Of a DNA stretch of 27,243 nucleotides, positions 15,677 to 23,236 are shown in pieces; within the stretch, counting starts at the first letter, position 1, and each line of letters starts with the position of its first letter. The stretch covers positions 1 through 27,243 of the forward strand of contig CAZLBP010000047.1 in the NCBI GenBank assembly GCA_964557855.1. The letters are read 5' to 3'. A model generated the notes under the pieces. It ran no database searches, was not told the origin of the DNA, and saw only the letters and a program-made list of their open reading frames with translations. Made by a program: the position numbers and the translations under genes. The stretch is from JAJRZL01 sp964557855 (GTDB lineage Bacteria; Zixibacteria; MSB-5A5; GN15; FEB-12).

Positions 15677-16166
15677 GTTCCTGTTGAGGATCGTGAGAAC
15701 GGACGCCCCCGTTGCTGCTTTGCTCATCCGCATTGCCGTGGGAGCAGTATTTCTTTTTGAGGGCATCCAGAAGTTCCTGTATCCCACTGTCCGGGGAGTT
15801 GGGCGGTTTACATCGATCGGAATTCCATATCCAGAGTTTTCGGCGAATTTCGTAGGTGTGACTGAGATAGTTGCTGGAATACTAATCCTGATCGGATTGC
15901 TGACTCGCTTCGCGTCCATACTCCTGGCCGTCAATATGCTCGTGGCGATTATATCGACAAAGATCCCGATACTGCTCGGTTATGGTTTCTGGGGATTCAG
16001 CCTCCGCAAACTGTCCAGCTACGGTTTCTGGTCGATGGCACACGAGTCCCGTACCGATTTGGCGATGTTACTTGGCTCGCTCTTTCTGCTGGTGGTTGGG
16101 GCCGGAAAAATCTCCATTGATTACTGGTTGATGAACCGTCGGAAGAGTAAAGGTCTTCATGGATAG
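15669..16166 (+). CDS. DoxX-family membrane protein
   Basis: The 165-residue protein has four membrane helices and the DoxX family pattern: LLIRIAVGAVFLFEGIQKFL, VGVTEIVAGILILIGLLTRFA and MLLGSLFLLVVGAGKISIDYWL. DoxX-type proteins are inner-membrane proteins linked to terminal oxidases, thiosulfate oxidation or redox stress complexes. It is coupled on both sides: the ATG overlaps the hemerythrin gene by eight bases and its stop overlaps chrA by eight bases. This makes hemerythrin-DoxX-ChrA a tight three-gene unit. The exact function is not known. Confidence 0.85.
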   Translation: MDRFLLRIVRTDAPVAALLIRIAVGAVFLFEGIQKFLYPTVRGVGRFTSIGIPYPEFSANFVGVTEIVAGILILIGLLTRFASILLAVNMLVAIISTKIPILLGYGFWGFSLRKLSSYGFWSMAHESRTDLAMLLGSLFLLVVGAGKISIDYWLMNRRKSKGLHG

Positions 16167-17346
16167 CCATTCAGATTCAACTTCGTCGGAATCTGGAAAT
16201 TTCGACTCGGGCTATTCGAGACGTAATCTCATCGAGGTCGCGAAGCTATTTCTTCGCCTCGGAGCCACCGCCTTTGGCGGACCGGCGGCGCACATCGGTA
16301 TGATGCACGATGAAGTAGTCAAGCGTCGGAAATGGCTCAGTGATCAGCAATTCCTCGACCTGGTAGGTGCGACGAACTTAATACCTGGGCCCAACTCCAC
16401 AGAGATGGCCATGCATGTCGGATACCTGAGAGCCGGCTGGCGCGGTTTGATTCTCGGCGGAATGTGTTTTGTCGTCCCGGCCGTGCTGATTGTAATCGGG
16501 TTAGCCTGGGCCTATGTGAAATTTGGGACCACACCGCAGGCGGAGTGGCTTCTTTACGGCATCAAGCCGGTCGTGATCGCCGTTATCGGGCAGGCCCTCT
16601 GGAATCTCGGCCGGAAAGCTGTCACGAACACCTTACTGGCAGTCGTTGGTGTATCGACTGTAATCCTATACTTTGTCGGGATAAATGAGATAGCTCTGCT
16701 GTTCCTCGGCGGCGTCTTAGTCATGCTAATTGTCAACTGGAGGCGCATTTTCGGACGTCTGACATCGTTTCTCATTTTTCCTCTCAGTGTTGGCACTGTC
16801 GTATCCGAGGGGGCGACGGCATTCAGCCAGACAACGCTCTTCTTGAATCTCCTGAAGATTGGTGCCGTATGGTACGGCAGCGGGTATGTGCTTCTGGCTT
16901 TTTTACGGGCCGATTTCGTAGAGCGCCTGCATTGGCTGACAGATCAGCAGTTAATCGATGCTGTCGCCATCGGACAGGTTACACCGGGACCGCTTCTGAC
17001 GGCGGCAACGTTTATCGGCTACTTGCTCGGCGGACCGACTGCGGCAATATCAGCAACTATTGCGATATGCTTGCCGTCATTTGTCCTTGTTGCCATATCC
17101 AATCCGCTGATACCGCGTATTCGCAAGTCAAAAGTGGCAGGCAGTTTGTTGGATGGAGTGAATGTTGCGTCACTGGGACTGATGGCGGCGGTCACGTGGC
17201 AATTGGGACAGGCGTCGCTGATTGACCCGACCACGATTATCCTGGCATTGGTGGCGATGGCGGCTCTCCTGCGATTTCGTTTGAATTCTGTCTGGCTGAT
17301 CGCCGCCGGGGGAGTGGTTGGTTTGATCAGGGCATTAGTATCGTGA
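16159..17346 (+). CDS. chrA: Chromate transporter ChrA (CHR family, two-domain)
   Basis: The 395-residue protein contains both CHR domains. The first has FGGPAAHIGMMHDEVVKRRK, WLSDQQFLDLVGATNLIPGP and NSTEMAMHVGY; the second has RADFVERLHWLTDQQLIDAV, GQVTPGPLLTAATFIGYLLG. Long ChrA proteins export chromate across the inner membrane, driven by the proton-motive force; some family members have other anion substrates. About ten to twelve membrane helices are visible. The ATG at 16159 overlaps the DoxX stop. PadR-type regulators have been reported for chromate-resistance genes, so the padR gene 5 kb upstream may be relevant. It is the last plus-strand gene before a convergent operon. Confidence 0.93.
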   Translation: MDSHSDSTSSESGNFDSGYSRRNLIEVAKLFLRLGATAFGGPAAHIGMMHDEVVKRRKWLSDQQFLDLVGATNLIPGPNSTEMAMHVGYLRAGWRGLILGGMCFVVPAVLIVIGLAWAYVKFGTTPQAEWLLYGIKPVVIAVIGQALWNLGRKAVTNTLLAVVGVSTVILYFVGINEIALLFLGGVLVMLIVNWRRIFGRLTSFLIFPLSVGTVVSEGATAFSQTTLFLNLLKIGAVWYGSGYVLLAFLRADFVERLHWLTDQQLIDAVAIGQVTPGPLLTAATFIGYLLGGPTAAISATIAICLPSFVLVAISNPLIPRIRKSKVAGSLLDGVNVASLGLMAAVTWQLGQASLIDPTTIILALVAMAALLRFRLNSVWLIAAGGVVGLIRALVS

Positions 17347-17427
17347 CGAACGCTCGGCTCTTAATGATTGAAGACCTCCATCCGCGCTTCTGACGGGTGC
17401 CCCGCCCTCTTATCGTTTCCCGGTCTT

Positions 17428-18672
17428 TCAGAGATCCGATGGAATCCCCATTAACTTGCTGCCGAGTCTAAGGCATTGTCGATAAAAGCCGCGGCGCATC
17501 CCGTATGGCGCCAACCACCATTTCTCGAATAGGACCTTGCCGATATGCCAGGCTTTGCCGATCCGTTTGAGCTTGACTTGCGGCGAAGGTTCTGCAAAGA
17601 AATTCCCATAGGCGAATCCGGCCAGATCTTCACCCGCTTCCAGCATGCAGTAGCCATCGCCACAGAAGACTTCCGCTGTGCTCTCTCCTGTGATTTCACC
17701 GACGATTCGATGTGCCGCCACTAATCCTTGCGTGTGCGCAAATACACCCGCTTTAGGCAGAGACATCGGTGCCTCAGGATTCCATCGCCCGGGCAGGGGA
17801 ATGGAGGTTACATCTCCAATGGCATAGATATTTTCAACGTTGGTTCTTAGTGTCCCGCGGTCGACCGGAATCCAGCCGGTTTCTCTTGTAAGACCCGATT
17901 GTGCCACGACTTGGGGACAACGATGCGGCGGAATCGCCACGAGTAAATCATAGTCCACTTCTCCTTTGCCGTCAAAGGCAATCCGGCGGCTTGCCGGGTC
18001 AACTGATTGAAGTCGGCTACCGGGAAAGTATTCAATGCCGCGCGCTGACAACATATCGACTGCCGCCTTTCCCAAATCCGGCCCGGCGACGGGCATCGGT
18101 TGTGGCTCGGGCGTATAGAGCGATACCTTAGTTTTGCCACTTTGTGCTTGCCTCGACAGAAAGTCCGCAATTAGCATGGCTCCTTCAAGCGGAGCGCCCG
18201 GGCACTTGTACGGCATAGAAGCAACCACCATTGCAACCGAATTGCCGGTGAACCGCCGAAGGGCCCCGTAGAGACGGCTGGCGTCATTTAAAGAATAAAA
18301 GGAATGTGCGGCTTCGCCAAGCCCGAGAATCGCCCCCATGGCCAGTTCGGCTCCAACGGCGATAATGAGATAATCGTATTGAACATCGCCGCTCTCCGTT
18401 TCGACCACTGATTTGGTCGTATCAATTCTGGTAGCGGTGGAATTGAAAATTTCAATTTCTTTTCTGAGCAGCGACTGCAATGGCCTGCGAATCTGCTGAA
18501 CTGTGCGTGTCCCACTCATGACCCACAGAAAAGATGGTGCGAATTCATGTTGAGTGCTGCGCTCGATGAGAGTGATGCGATGTCGTCCAGGCAATAACCG
18601 TCTGAGTTCATTGGCCGCCACAATCCCCCCGACACCACCACCCAGAATGACAATTCTCTTTCCATCGGTCAT
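17428..18672 (-). CDS. Sulfide:quinone oxidoreductase-like FAD flavoprotein
   Basis: The 414-residue protein has an N-terminal FAD-binding loop (IVILGGGVGGIVAANELRR, residues 7-25), a second FAD contact near NIYAIGDVTSIPLPGRW (281-297) and a C-terminal amphipathic stretch suited to membrane contact. Cys157 in YKCPGAP matches the catalytic cysteine region of SQR and flavocytochrome c sulfide dehydrogenases; C337 and C342 are candidates for the second redox cysteine. Such enzymes oxidise sulfide to sulfane sulfur and feed quinone or cytochrome c. It is the last gene of the ArsR-rhodanese operon, which supports a sulfur role. An NADH-dehydrogenase-like function cannot be excluded. ATG has AAGGAG upstream. 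Confidence 0.8.
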   Translation of the reverse strand: MTDGKRIVILGGGVGGIVAANELRRLLPGRHRITLIERSTQHEFAPSFLWVMSGTRTVQQIRRPLQSLLRKEIEIFNSTATRIDTTKSVVETESGDVQYDYLIIAVGAELAMGAILGLGEAAHSFYSLNDASRLYGALRRFTGNSVAMVVASMPYKCPGAPLEGAMLIADFLSRQAQSGKTKVSLYTPEPQPMPVAGPDLGKAAVDMLSARGIEYFPGSRLQSVDPASRRIAFDGKGEVDYDLLVAIPPHRCPQVVAQSGLTRETGWIPVDRGTLRTNVENIYAIGDVTSIPLPGRWNPEAPMSLPKAGVFAHTQGLVAAHRIVGEITGESTAEVFCGDGYCMLEAGEDLAGFAYGNFFAEPSPQVKLKRIGKAWHIGKVLFEKWWLAPYGMRRGFYRQCLRLGSKLMGIPSDL

Positions 18673-18733
18673 TAGAACTCCTTATCCAGAGAGTCGAAGC
18701 AGTCGGTCAGGATACTGAAAGGCAGGGAAACAG

Positions 18734-19183
18734 TTACTTCCTCTTCCAAATGTCGCTCTCTTCATACCACTGATAGCGTGGTTTGCCATCTTCTTTGTGA
18801 ATCATGATTTCGGTCACTGTCAAATCGCCATCAACGGATTTCATGAAGAAGTCCAGATCGAACATTTTACCGCCAGTTTCTTTGAAATCGGAACAGGCGA
18901 AAAACAGGTTGTCGCCGACTTGGGACAGGCGATCTTCGTGGACCTTATCGAGGCTCAATTGCAATGTCTTTTTGGAGGCAGTATCATAGACCAGAAAATA
19001 CCCTCCCTTCAGTTTCGCATCGGCATTGACATAATCAGTGATCGCCTTTGCCATCTGTTCTGCGGTCACTTCGGAACCTCTCGGTTTCCGATCTGAAGGA
19101 TGTTCCGGATGTTCCTGCGCAAAGAGTGCCGCCGAGAGAACACCTGCCAATAGCATGGCCGTAGTAAATCTTCGTGATTTCAT
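18734..19183 (-). CDS. Secreted protein of unknown function
   Basis: The 149-residue protein starts with a Sec signal (RRFTTAMLLAGVLSAALFAQ), then a His-rich EHPEHPSDRKPRG linker and a domain with GGYFLVYDTASKKTLQLSLD, LFFACSDFKETGGKMFDLDF and VTEIMIHKEDGKPRYQWYEE. I do not recognise the domain; it looks like a small mixed alpha/beta periplasmic fold. It has one cysteine. AAGGAG lies before the ATG at 19183. It sits between DsrE copy 2 and the SQR-like gene in the sulfur operon, after a 124-base gap in which I see no clear terminator. Confidence 0.7.
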   Translation of the reverse strand: MKSRRFTTAMLLAGVLSAALFAQEHPEHPSDRKPRGSEVTAEQMAKAITDYVNADAKLKGGYFLVYDTASKKTLQLSLDKVHEDRLSQVGDNLFFACSDFKETGGKMFDLDFFMKSVDGDLTVTEIMIHKEDGKPRYQWYEESDIWKRK

Positions 19184-19307
19184 TTATAAGCTCCTTCCAA
19201 TGATGTTTCCATCCGGGTTTTCTTAGTGTCGAGCCGAGAGTGCCCGCTTGCTCAAGTCCACAAGAATTCAGCATCGAATCCGGGCGATAGAACTCCCAAG
19301 GCATAAC

Positions 19308-19658
19308 TCAGAACACCATGATTTTGTCGGCCCACACCGTCCACTCGGTCAGTTCATCCATTGAACTCTTGTGGGCGCCGGTGATGAGCTCTTCCGATTT
19401 CAATCCGCGCGCATCCATACACGAACCGCAGGCGCCGATAGGCGTATTTTTTGACGCAAGCGACTTCAACATGCGCTCAATGTTATAATAGCCATTCGGA
19501 GTCGTCTGGCCTGCTTTTCCGCACAACGAACTGTCGGCCATGAGGAAAACCCGCAGCTCCGTGTCGACCTGCTTACTCAGCGACATGGCCAATCTCAGGC
19601 CGTTGTAAGAACGCTCGGTACCGTACGGAGGGTCATTCAGTACAATCAGAATTTTCAC
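19308..19658 (-). CDS. DsrE-family sulfur-relay-like protein (copy 2)
   Basis: The 116-residue protein is a paralog of the DsrE at 4998-5351, sharing the start MKILIVLNDPPYGTERSYNG, TTPNGYYNIERMLKSL and the cysteine loop ACGSCMDARG. These small soluble proteins carry sulfane sulfur on the loop cysteine. The GTG start at 19658 overlaps the cytochrome c stop (GTGA), and GGAG lies five bases upstream. The operon also encodes a rhodanese-containing regulator, a thioredoxin-like protein and an SQR-like flavoprotein, so a persulfide relay is plausible. The specific donor and acceptor are not known. Confidence 0.87.
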   Translation of the reverse strand: MKILIVLNDPPYGTERSYNGLRLAMSLSKQVDTELRVFLMADSSLCGKAGQTTPNGYYNIERMLKSLASKNTPIGACGSCMDARGLKSEELITGAHKSSMDELTEWTVWADKIMVF

Positions 19659-20269
19659 TTATTCTCCAGAACTCTGAGTTTTACAGATCGCCTGAGATAA
19701 TTCGACAGCAGACCCTTACTGGCATCATCTTTGACGGACTCGCCAGACGTCAGCATCACGTGAAGGTCGAGATCCACGTCTTGTGCGTCTTCCATAGGCC
19801 TTACCGTCATCGGCAGTGAGGTCACGGCGGCTCCAGGATACGCGTCGAGCTTGTCTCCAACCAACCTGCATGCCAAAGGAACATCGACAGACCACCCCGC
19901 GGCAAACTTCGATAGTGACGCACTTTCGATCCGCTCCGGATCTATGTAAATCCATCCGTTTCGATACGGCTTAGGCGACGTGTCATCGGCGGTGCGGCCG
20001 ATCACAGTCCATACCGTTTTTGTTTGGAAGCGGACTGCTTCGATAAGAAAGGAGCCGTTAGCCTGCTTCAGAGATTGCCCTGTAGCTTTGTCAATTATAT
20101 CGATAATCGTTTTGGATTCATCGCCCCACGGGCCGTTGTTCACATGGCATGAAAGACACGAAGTGGATTGGCTCAAAATACCTGTTGCCGGCGGGTAGGC
20201 AAATGCCAACACCGTCACGCCCACTGTCCCTATGATGACTCCCAGACCAGTCCAATGTTTAAGCGTCAT
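19655..20269 (-). CDS. Exported monoheme cytochrome c-type protein
   Basis: The 204-residue protein has an N-terminal membrane anchor or signal (WTGLGVIIGTVGVTVLAFAY) and one haem motif, CLSCH, at residues 38-42. It is followed by a long domain with beta character (SFLIEAVRFQTKTVWTVIGR, DLDLHVMLTSG). The single haem near the membrane suggests an electron carrier for the SQR-like or thioredoxin-like partners. No clear family name comes to mind beyond the haem motif. Its start has AGGAGG five bases before it. The stop overlaps the DsrE start by four bases, and the thioredoxin-like gene lies 18 bases upstream. Confidence 0.75.
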   Translation of the reverse strand: MTLKHWTGLGVIIGTVGVTVLAFAYPPATGILSQSTSCLSCHVNNGPWGDESKTIIDIIDKATGQSLKQANGSFLIEAVRFQTKTVWTVIGRTADDTSPKPYRNGWIYIDPERIESASLSKFAAGWSVDVPLACRLVGDKLDAYPGAAVTSLPMTVRPMEDAQDVDLDLHVMLTSGESVKDDASKGLLSNYLRRSVKLRVLENK

Positions 20270-20287
20270 AAGAACCTCCTGTTCACG

Positions 20288-20995
20288 CTAACGTTCTATA
20301 GTATCTCTTGGGTGTTCCGATTTATCCGCCGGGTGCTCGGATGCAGATCCTGTCGTGTCTTTCAGCCCGGCCAGCGCTATCGCCTTCTCGACCTCGGCGC
20401 GGATTTCGTTTCTTGACGCACCGGGGAAGTGCGTTGCATAAGTTATGATGCCTTGGTTGACGACAAAGAACTGGGGATTGACCGGGCAGGTGCCAGGCGG
20501 TATTTCTGTCCCCCCGTAATTCTCATAAACCGAAGCTTTCGGATCTATCAAGAACGTAAAAGGAACGGTATACTCCTTGGCAATCTTCCTGACGGTGGTT
20601 GTGTCATCGCCTAAAAGGCTGATGGCGATCACGGAAACGCCACGATCGGCATAACGAATGCCAATATCCCCGACTTGGGGAAGGACCGACTGACAACCAC
20701 TGCACAGGTTGGTAAACCAGAGCACTACCGTCTTGTTGCTATAGGACGACAAGGTCGCTTTCGTTCCGTTCAAAGAAGGCAATGTGAAGTCCGGCGCCGG
20801 GTCCCCTGTACCGACGACGTGCCCGCCACTATCGCGAAGATCGCTTGCGGAATCCACTGGGGTTGATTTCTGTCCGTTATCGGCCTCGACGGCCGACAGC
20901 GATGATTGAGCGTTGGCAAAGGATGGTACTGCAAGGAGCAGTACCGGCAGAGTTGTTTGTAGTAGATTGAGCTTTATTTCCATCAACATCTTCAC
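20288..20995 (-). CDS. Exported thioredoxin-like/AhpC-TSA redox protein
   Basis: The 235-residue protein has a Sec signal (LLQTTLPVLLLAVPSFANAQ) and a redoxin domain starting DPAPDFTLPSLNGTKATLSS. The active-site motif is CSGC (C98 and C101), followed by the strand VSVIAISLLGDD and FTFLIDPKASVYENYGGTEI. TlpA/ResA-like proteins reduce periplasmic disulfides, for example during cytochrome c maturation; here the neighbours suggest thiol or persulfide chemistry. Cys near 170 (GTCPVNPQFFVV) lies in the usual cis-proline region. Starts at residue 1 or residue 5 (MEIKLN) are both possible. The next gene downstream is the monoheme cytochrome. Confidence 0.85.
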   Translation of the reverse strand: MKMLMEIKLNLLQTTLPVLLLAVPSFANAQSSLSAVEADNGQKSTPVDSASDLRDSGGHVVGTGDPAPDFTLPSLNGTKATLSSYSNKTVVLWFTNLCSGCQSVLPQVGDIGIRYADRGVSVIAISLLGDDTTTVRKIAKEYTVPFTFLIDPKASVYENYGGTEIPPGTCPVNPQFFVVNQGIITYATHFPGASRNEIRAEVEKAIALAGLKDTTGSASEHPADKSEHPRDTIER

Positions 20996-21034
20996 ATCCT
21001 TTCGAGTATCATCGAATCAGAATTACGTATGCAT

Positions 21035-21718
21035 TCACTTTCCGGTGCCTACCGGTCGTGTTTCCACTTCAAAACCGGCTTCCTTCCACTCTGCCGTGCC
21101 GTCACTCAATCTCATAGCATTGAATCCCCGAGATTTCAAAAATCTCACGGCCTCCTGAGCCAATACGCAGTAGGGACCTCGACAATACGCCACTATTTCC
21201 ACCGAGGGCGAGAATTCATTGAGTCGCTGTTTTAACTCGCCGAGAGGAACCGATCTTGCAAAAGGCAGGTGCCCGGCCGCGTACTCATCTTCCGGCCTTA
21301 CATCCAGAATTACAACCGCTCCTTGCCGGGCTCTCCTGAGCAGCTTCTTGCGATCTACGGGCTGAAGTTGAACTGACTTGTCGAAGTAATCGGCGATTAT
21401 TCGATCGATCTCGGCAATACGTTTTTCTGCCAGCCTCCTGAGACCCCGGAAAAATTCGCACACCTCGTCGTCAGCAAGTCGATAAAACACGTGCACTCCG
21501 CTCTTTCTGGCATCGACAACTCGTGCCTCCCGAAGGACCTGGAGGTGGCGCGAGGTATTGGCGACCGACAGGGAGGCCTGATCAGCCAGGGTTTCGACCG
21601 TTTTCTCGTTCTGGCACAAAAGGTCGAGCAACTCCAGTCGTTTTGGGCTGGATAGAGCATGCCCAAGGCGTGCGAATTGGGCATAGAGTTTGTCTTTCGT
21701 ATCGCGGGCTGCTAGCAT
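21035..21718 (-). CDS. ArsR-type regulator fused to a rhodanese domain
   Basis: The 227-residue protein has an ArsR winged helix (residues about 10-95, with SVANTSRHLQVLREARVVDA and the wing KSGVHVFYRL). A linker leads to a rhodanese domain (about 125-220) with ILDVRPEDEYAAGHLPFARS and the active-site loop YCRGPYC (C179, C184). Rhodanese loops take up sulfane sulfur on the first cysteine, so the protein can be read as a sulfur-responsive repressor. C35 and C87 in the ArsR part are further sensing candidates. It heads the sulfur operon to 17428. The ATG at 21718 has GAGGG upstream, and a perfect palindrome lies 12 bases before it. Confidence 0.9.
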   Translation of the reverse strand: MLAARDTKDKLYAQFARLGHALSSPKRLELLDLLCQNEKTVETLADQASLSVANTSRHLQVLREARVVDARKSGVHVFYRLADDEVCEFFRGLRRLAEKRIAEIDRIIADYFDKSVQLQPVDRKKLLRRARQGAVVILDVRPEDEYAAGHLPFARSVPLGELKQRLNEFSPSVEIVAYCRGPYCVLAQEAVRFLKSRGFNAMRLSDGTAEWKEAGFEVETRPVGTGK

Positions 21719-21729
21719 TAGATATCCCT

Positions 21730-21781
21730 CATATATTCAATTCTTCAATTGAATATATGTTCATATTGTTCGACTTCGCAA
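21730..21781 (-). promoter_or_regulatory. Promoter and perfect palindromic operator of the ArsR-rhodanese operon
   Basis: Arms CATATATTCAATT and AATTGAATATATG (13 bases each, no mismatch) flank CTTC at 21730-21759. On the minus strand TTGCGA (21781-21776), 18 bases and TATATT (21757-21752) form a promoter whose -10 box lies inside the right arm. The start codon follows 12 bases after the palindrome. This is the expected layout for ArsR-type autorepression and is the strongest operator in the window. Confidence 0.82.
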
Positions 21782-22177
21782 GAAAAATTCCAGGATAGTG
21801 CGAAATTCTCTAATCCTTGGCTGAATCCCAATAGAGGCTGGTCGTTCGAGAAACTGCGCGGAGTTATTTTTCCCGCACGCGCATAACTTTCGACATCCTG
21901 TAACCTCTTTCTATTATCCGAGTCACTTCACTCGTTTCGGTTGCTCAACGGTAACGTCCTAACCCGTGGAACAGCACGTCGTTTCACAAATGATATGTCT
22001 TTGTCATATTTGTGAAATGACGCGGTACCGTAGAAATCGTTTACATTTCCTCGCCAACGTATACGGAATGGGACTTTTTGTTGTCATTTGAGGCGAGCAA
22101 TAATCAACAACCAGAAACAGAAACTTACCGGCATGTGGCAGTAGGTTTTTATATTCAGAACCGGTTTATTTTTCAGC
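21782..22177. other. Non-coding stretch with one long imperfect hairpin
   Basis: This gap lies between two divergent operons. I see no convincing ORF or RNA gene. The notable element is an inverted repeat at 21977-22022, described separately. AT-rich and GC-rich patches alternate, which may reflect the edge of the accessory region. Confidence 0.5.
21977..22022. repeat. Imperfect 46-bp inverted repeat
   Basis: The left arm (21977-21997) contains CGTCGTTTCACAA and ATATG; the right arm (22005-22022) contains CATAT and TTGTGAAATGACG. The arms pair over 5 plus 13 bases with a three-base bulge and one G-T pair, around the loop TCTTTGT. Weaker pairing extends outward to about 21967-22032. No T-run follows on either strand, so it is not a standard terminator. 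It could be an operator, a recombination site or a mobile-element remnant. Confidence 0.55.
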
Positions 22178-22224
22178 TTGACCGATATTCTCAAAATGAG
22201 TACATTGATTCTCAATATGAGAAT
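22178..22224 (+). promoter_or_regulatory. Promoter with two tandem operators before the toxin-antitoxin pair
   Basis: TTGACC (22178-22183), 17 bases and TACATT (22201-22206) form a promoter. A first dyad ATTCTCA-AAA-TGAG (22187-22200) fills the spacer and a second, perfect one, ATTCTCAATATGAGAAT (22208-22224), covers the likely transcription start. Their centres are 21 bp apart, two helical turns, so dimers would bind the same face. The HTH of the gene that starts at 22237 is the obvious candidate ligand. Confidence 0.75.
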
Positions 22225-22236
22225 AGGGATAACGAC

Positions 22237-22899
22237 ATGATTAACAGTCTTTTGTCAAAAACCAAGCGCCGCCTGCTGGCCCTTCTATTGTTGAATCCCG
22301 ATAGACAATATTACCTGACCGAAATAGCCCGCCTGACCAAAATCAGCCAGGGGACGTTGCATCGCGAAATCAAGCCCCTCGTTAGCGATGGAATTTTGCT
22401 GTCGGAAAAACGATCCAATCAAACCTTTTATTCCGCAAATAAAGTCAGCCCCATTTACGAAGAGCTTCGAGGCATATTGTTCAAGACTTATGCGGTCGGA
22501 GAGGTTATTGCGGGTGCCCTCAAGTCATATAAAAGCAAAATAGCAACGGCCTTTGTATACGGTTCGGTTGCCAAAGGCAACGATACCGCCCGAAGCGATA
22601 TAGATTTATTCTGTGTCGGCGATGTCACGTTCGGCGATCTCTCGGCGGCCTTGTCCGGCCCGGAGGAAGCTCTCGGCCGCCCCATAAATATATACTCCAT
22701 GACGTCAAGCGAGTTTGCCGTTAAGACAAAAGAGAAAAACCATTTTGTGAGCAGCGTATTGAAATCTGACAAAACATTTTTGATAGGATCAGAAGATGAC
22801 CTTGGAAGATTGGCAAAAGAACCGGTGGTTGAAAGAAGAGCCGACCAGCGCAAAAGAAATCGCCGGCCTGTTCGCCCTCGTCGATCGAAATCTCGATGA
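22237..22899 (+). CDS. HTH-nucleotidyltransferase (MNT), antitoxin-like partner of HEPN
   Basis: From ATG 22237 the protein is 220 residues. A winged helix (residues about 5-65, with YYLTEIARLTKISQGTLHRE) precedes a minimal nucleotidyltransferase domain with FVYGSVAKGNDTARSDIDLF, the GSx(8)SDxDL active site (G109, S110, D121, D123). The family adds nucleotides to partner proteins; in MNT-HEPN pairs it neutralises the HEPN toxin. The frame opens earlier at 22078 but that stretch contains the promoter and operators. The last 35 codons are basic and overlap the HEPN gene by 104 bases. The fused HTH probably gives autoregulation. Confidence 0.85.
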   Translation: MINSLLSKTKRRLLALLLLNPDRQYYLTEIARLTKISQGTLHREIKPLVSDGILLSEKRSNQTFYSANKVSPIYEELRGILFKTYAVGEVIAGALKSYKSKIATAFVYGSVAKGNDTARSDIDLFCVGDVTFGDLSAALSGPEEALGRPINIYSMTSSEFAVKTKEKNHFVSSVLKSDKTFLIGSEDDLGRLAKEPVVERRADQRKRNRRPVRPRRSKSR

Positions 22900-23236
22900 T
22901 GCGTCGGTGGATGCGATAAGCCTCGATGCCCGGCTGCAATTCGCATTCAATGCCGCCTTAATCTGTGCGACAATAGCCCTGAGAGCCTCGGGATACAGAT
23001 TGCCCGTATCAGAGGGTCATCATGAAAAGACCATTAACTCCTTGAAATTGACCCTGGGCGCCGATTCCACCTTAATTATCAAATTAAACGGATTCAGGAA
23101 AAAGCGGAGCAATATCACATATGATACGGCAGGAACAACCTCGCAATCTGAGGTTGATAATCTGCTGGAAATGGCCAATGAGTTATGTGATCGGATTAAG
23201 AAATGGCTGAAGAAGAATCACCCCGATTTATTTTGA
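22796..23236 (+). CDS. HEPN-domain protein, toxin-like partner
   Basis: The 146-residue helical protein starts MTLEDWQKNRWLKEE and has the HEPN pattern: ARLQFAFNAALICATIALRA in the middle and GFRKKRSNITYDTAG at residues 99-113, followed by a helical end. In typical HEPN RNases the active site is R-x4-6-H; here the site reads RKKRSNxxYD, with Asn where His is expected, a variant seen in this subfamily. The pair with the HTH-MNT gene and the 104-base overlap support a toxin-antitoxin or defence unit. AGGA lies about eight bases before the ATG at 22796. Whether it is an active RNase is open. Confidence 0.82.
   Translation: MTLEDWQKNRWLKEEPTSAKEIAGLFALVDRNLDDASVDAISLDARLQFAFNAALICATIALRASGYRLPVSEGHHEKTINSLKLTLGADSTLIIKLNGFRKKRSNITYDTAGTTSQSEVDNLLEMANELCDRIKKWLKKNHPDLF

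Noticed and set aside
17347..17427. Terminator between the convergent chrA and SQR-like genes
   Set aside because: Only a short GGG/CCC pairing near ACGGGTGCCCCG, without a T-run on either strand.
22035..22048. AATCGTTTACATTT shared with dyad site 1 (6066-6079), a possible third operator
   Set aside because: It is only half of the dyad, lies 190 bases from the nearest start, and about one 14-base match is expected by chance in a window this long.
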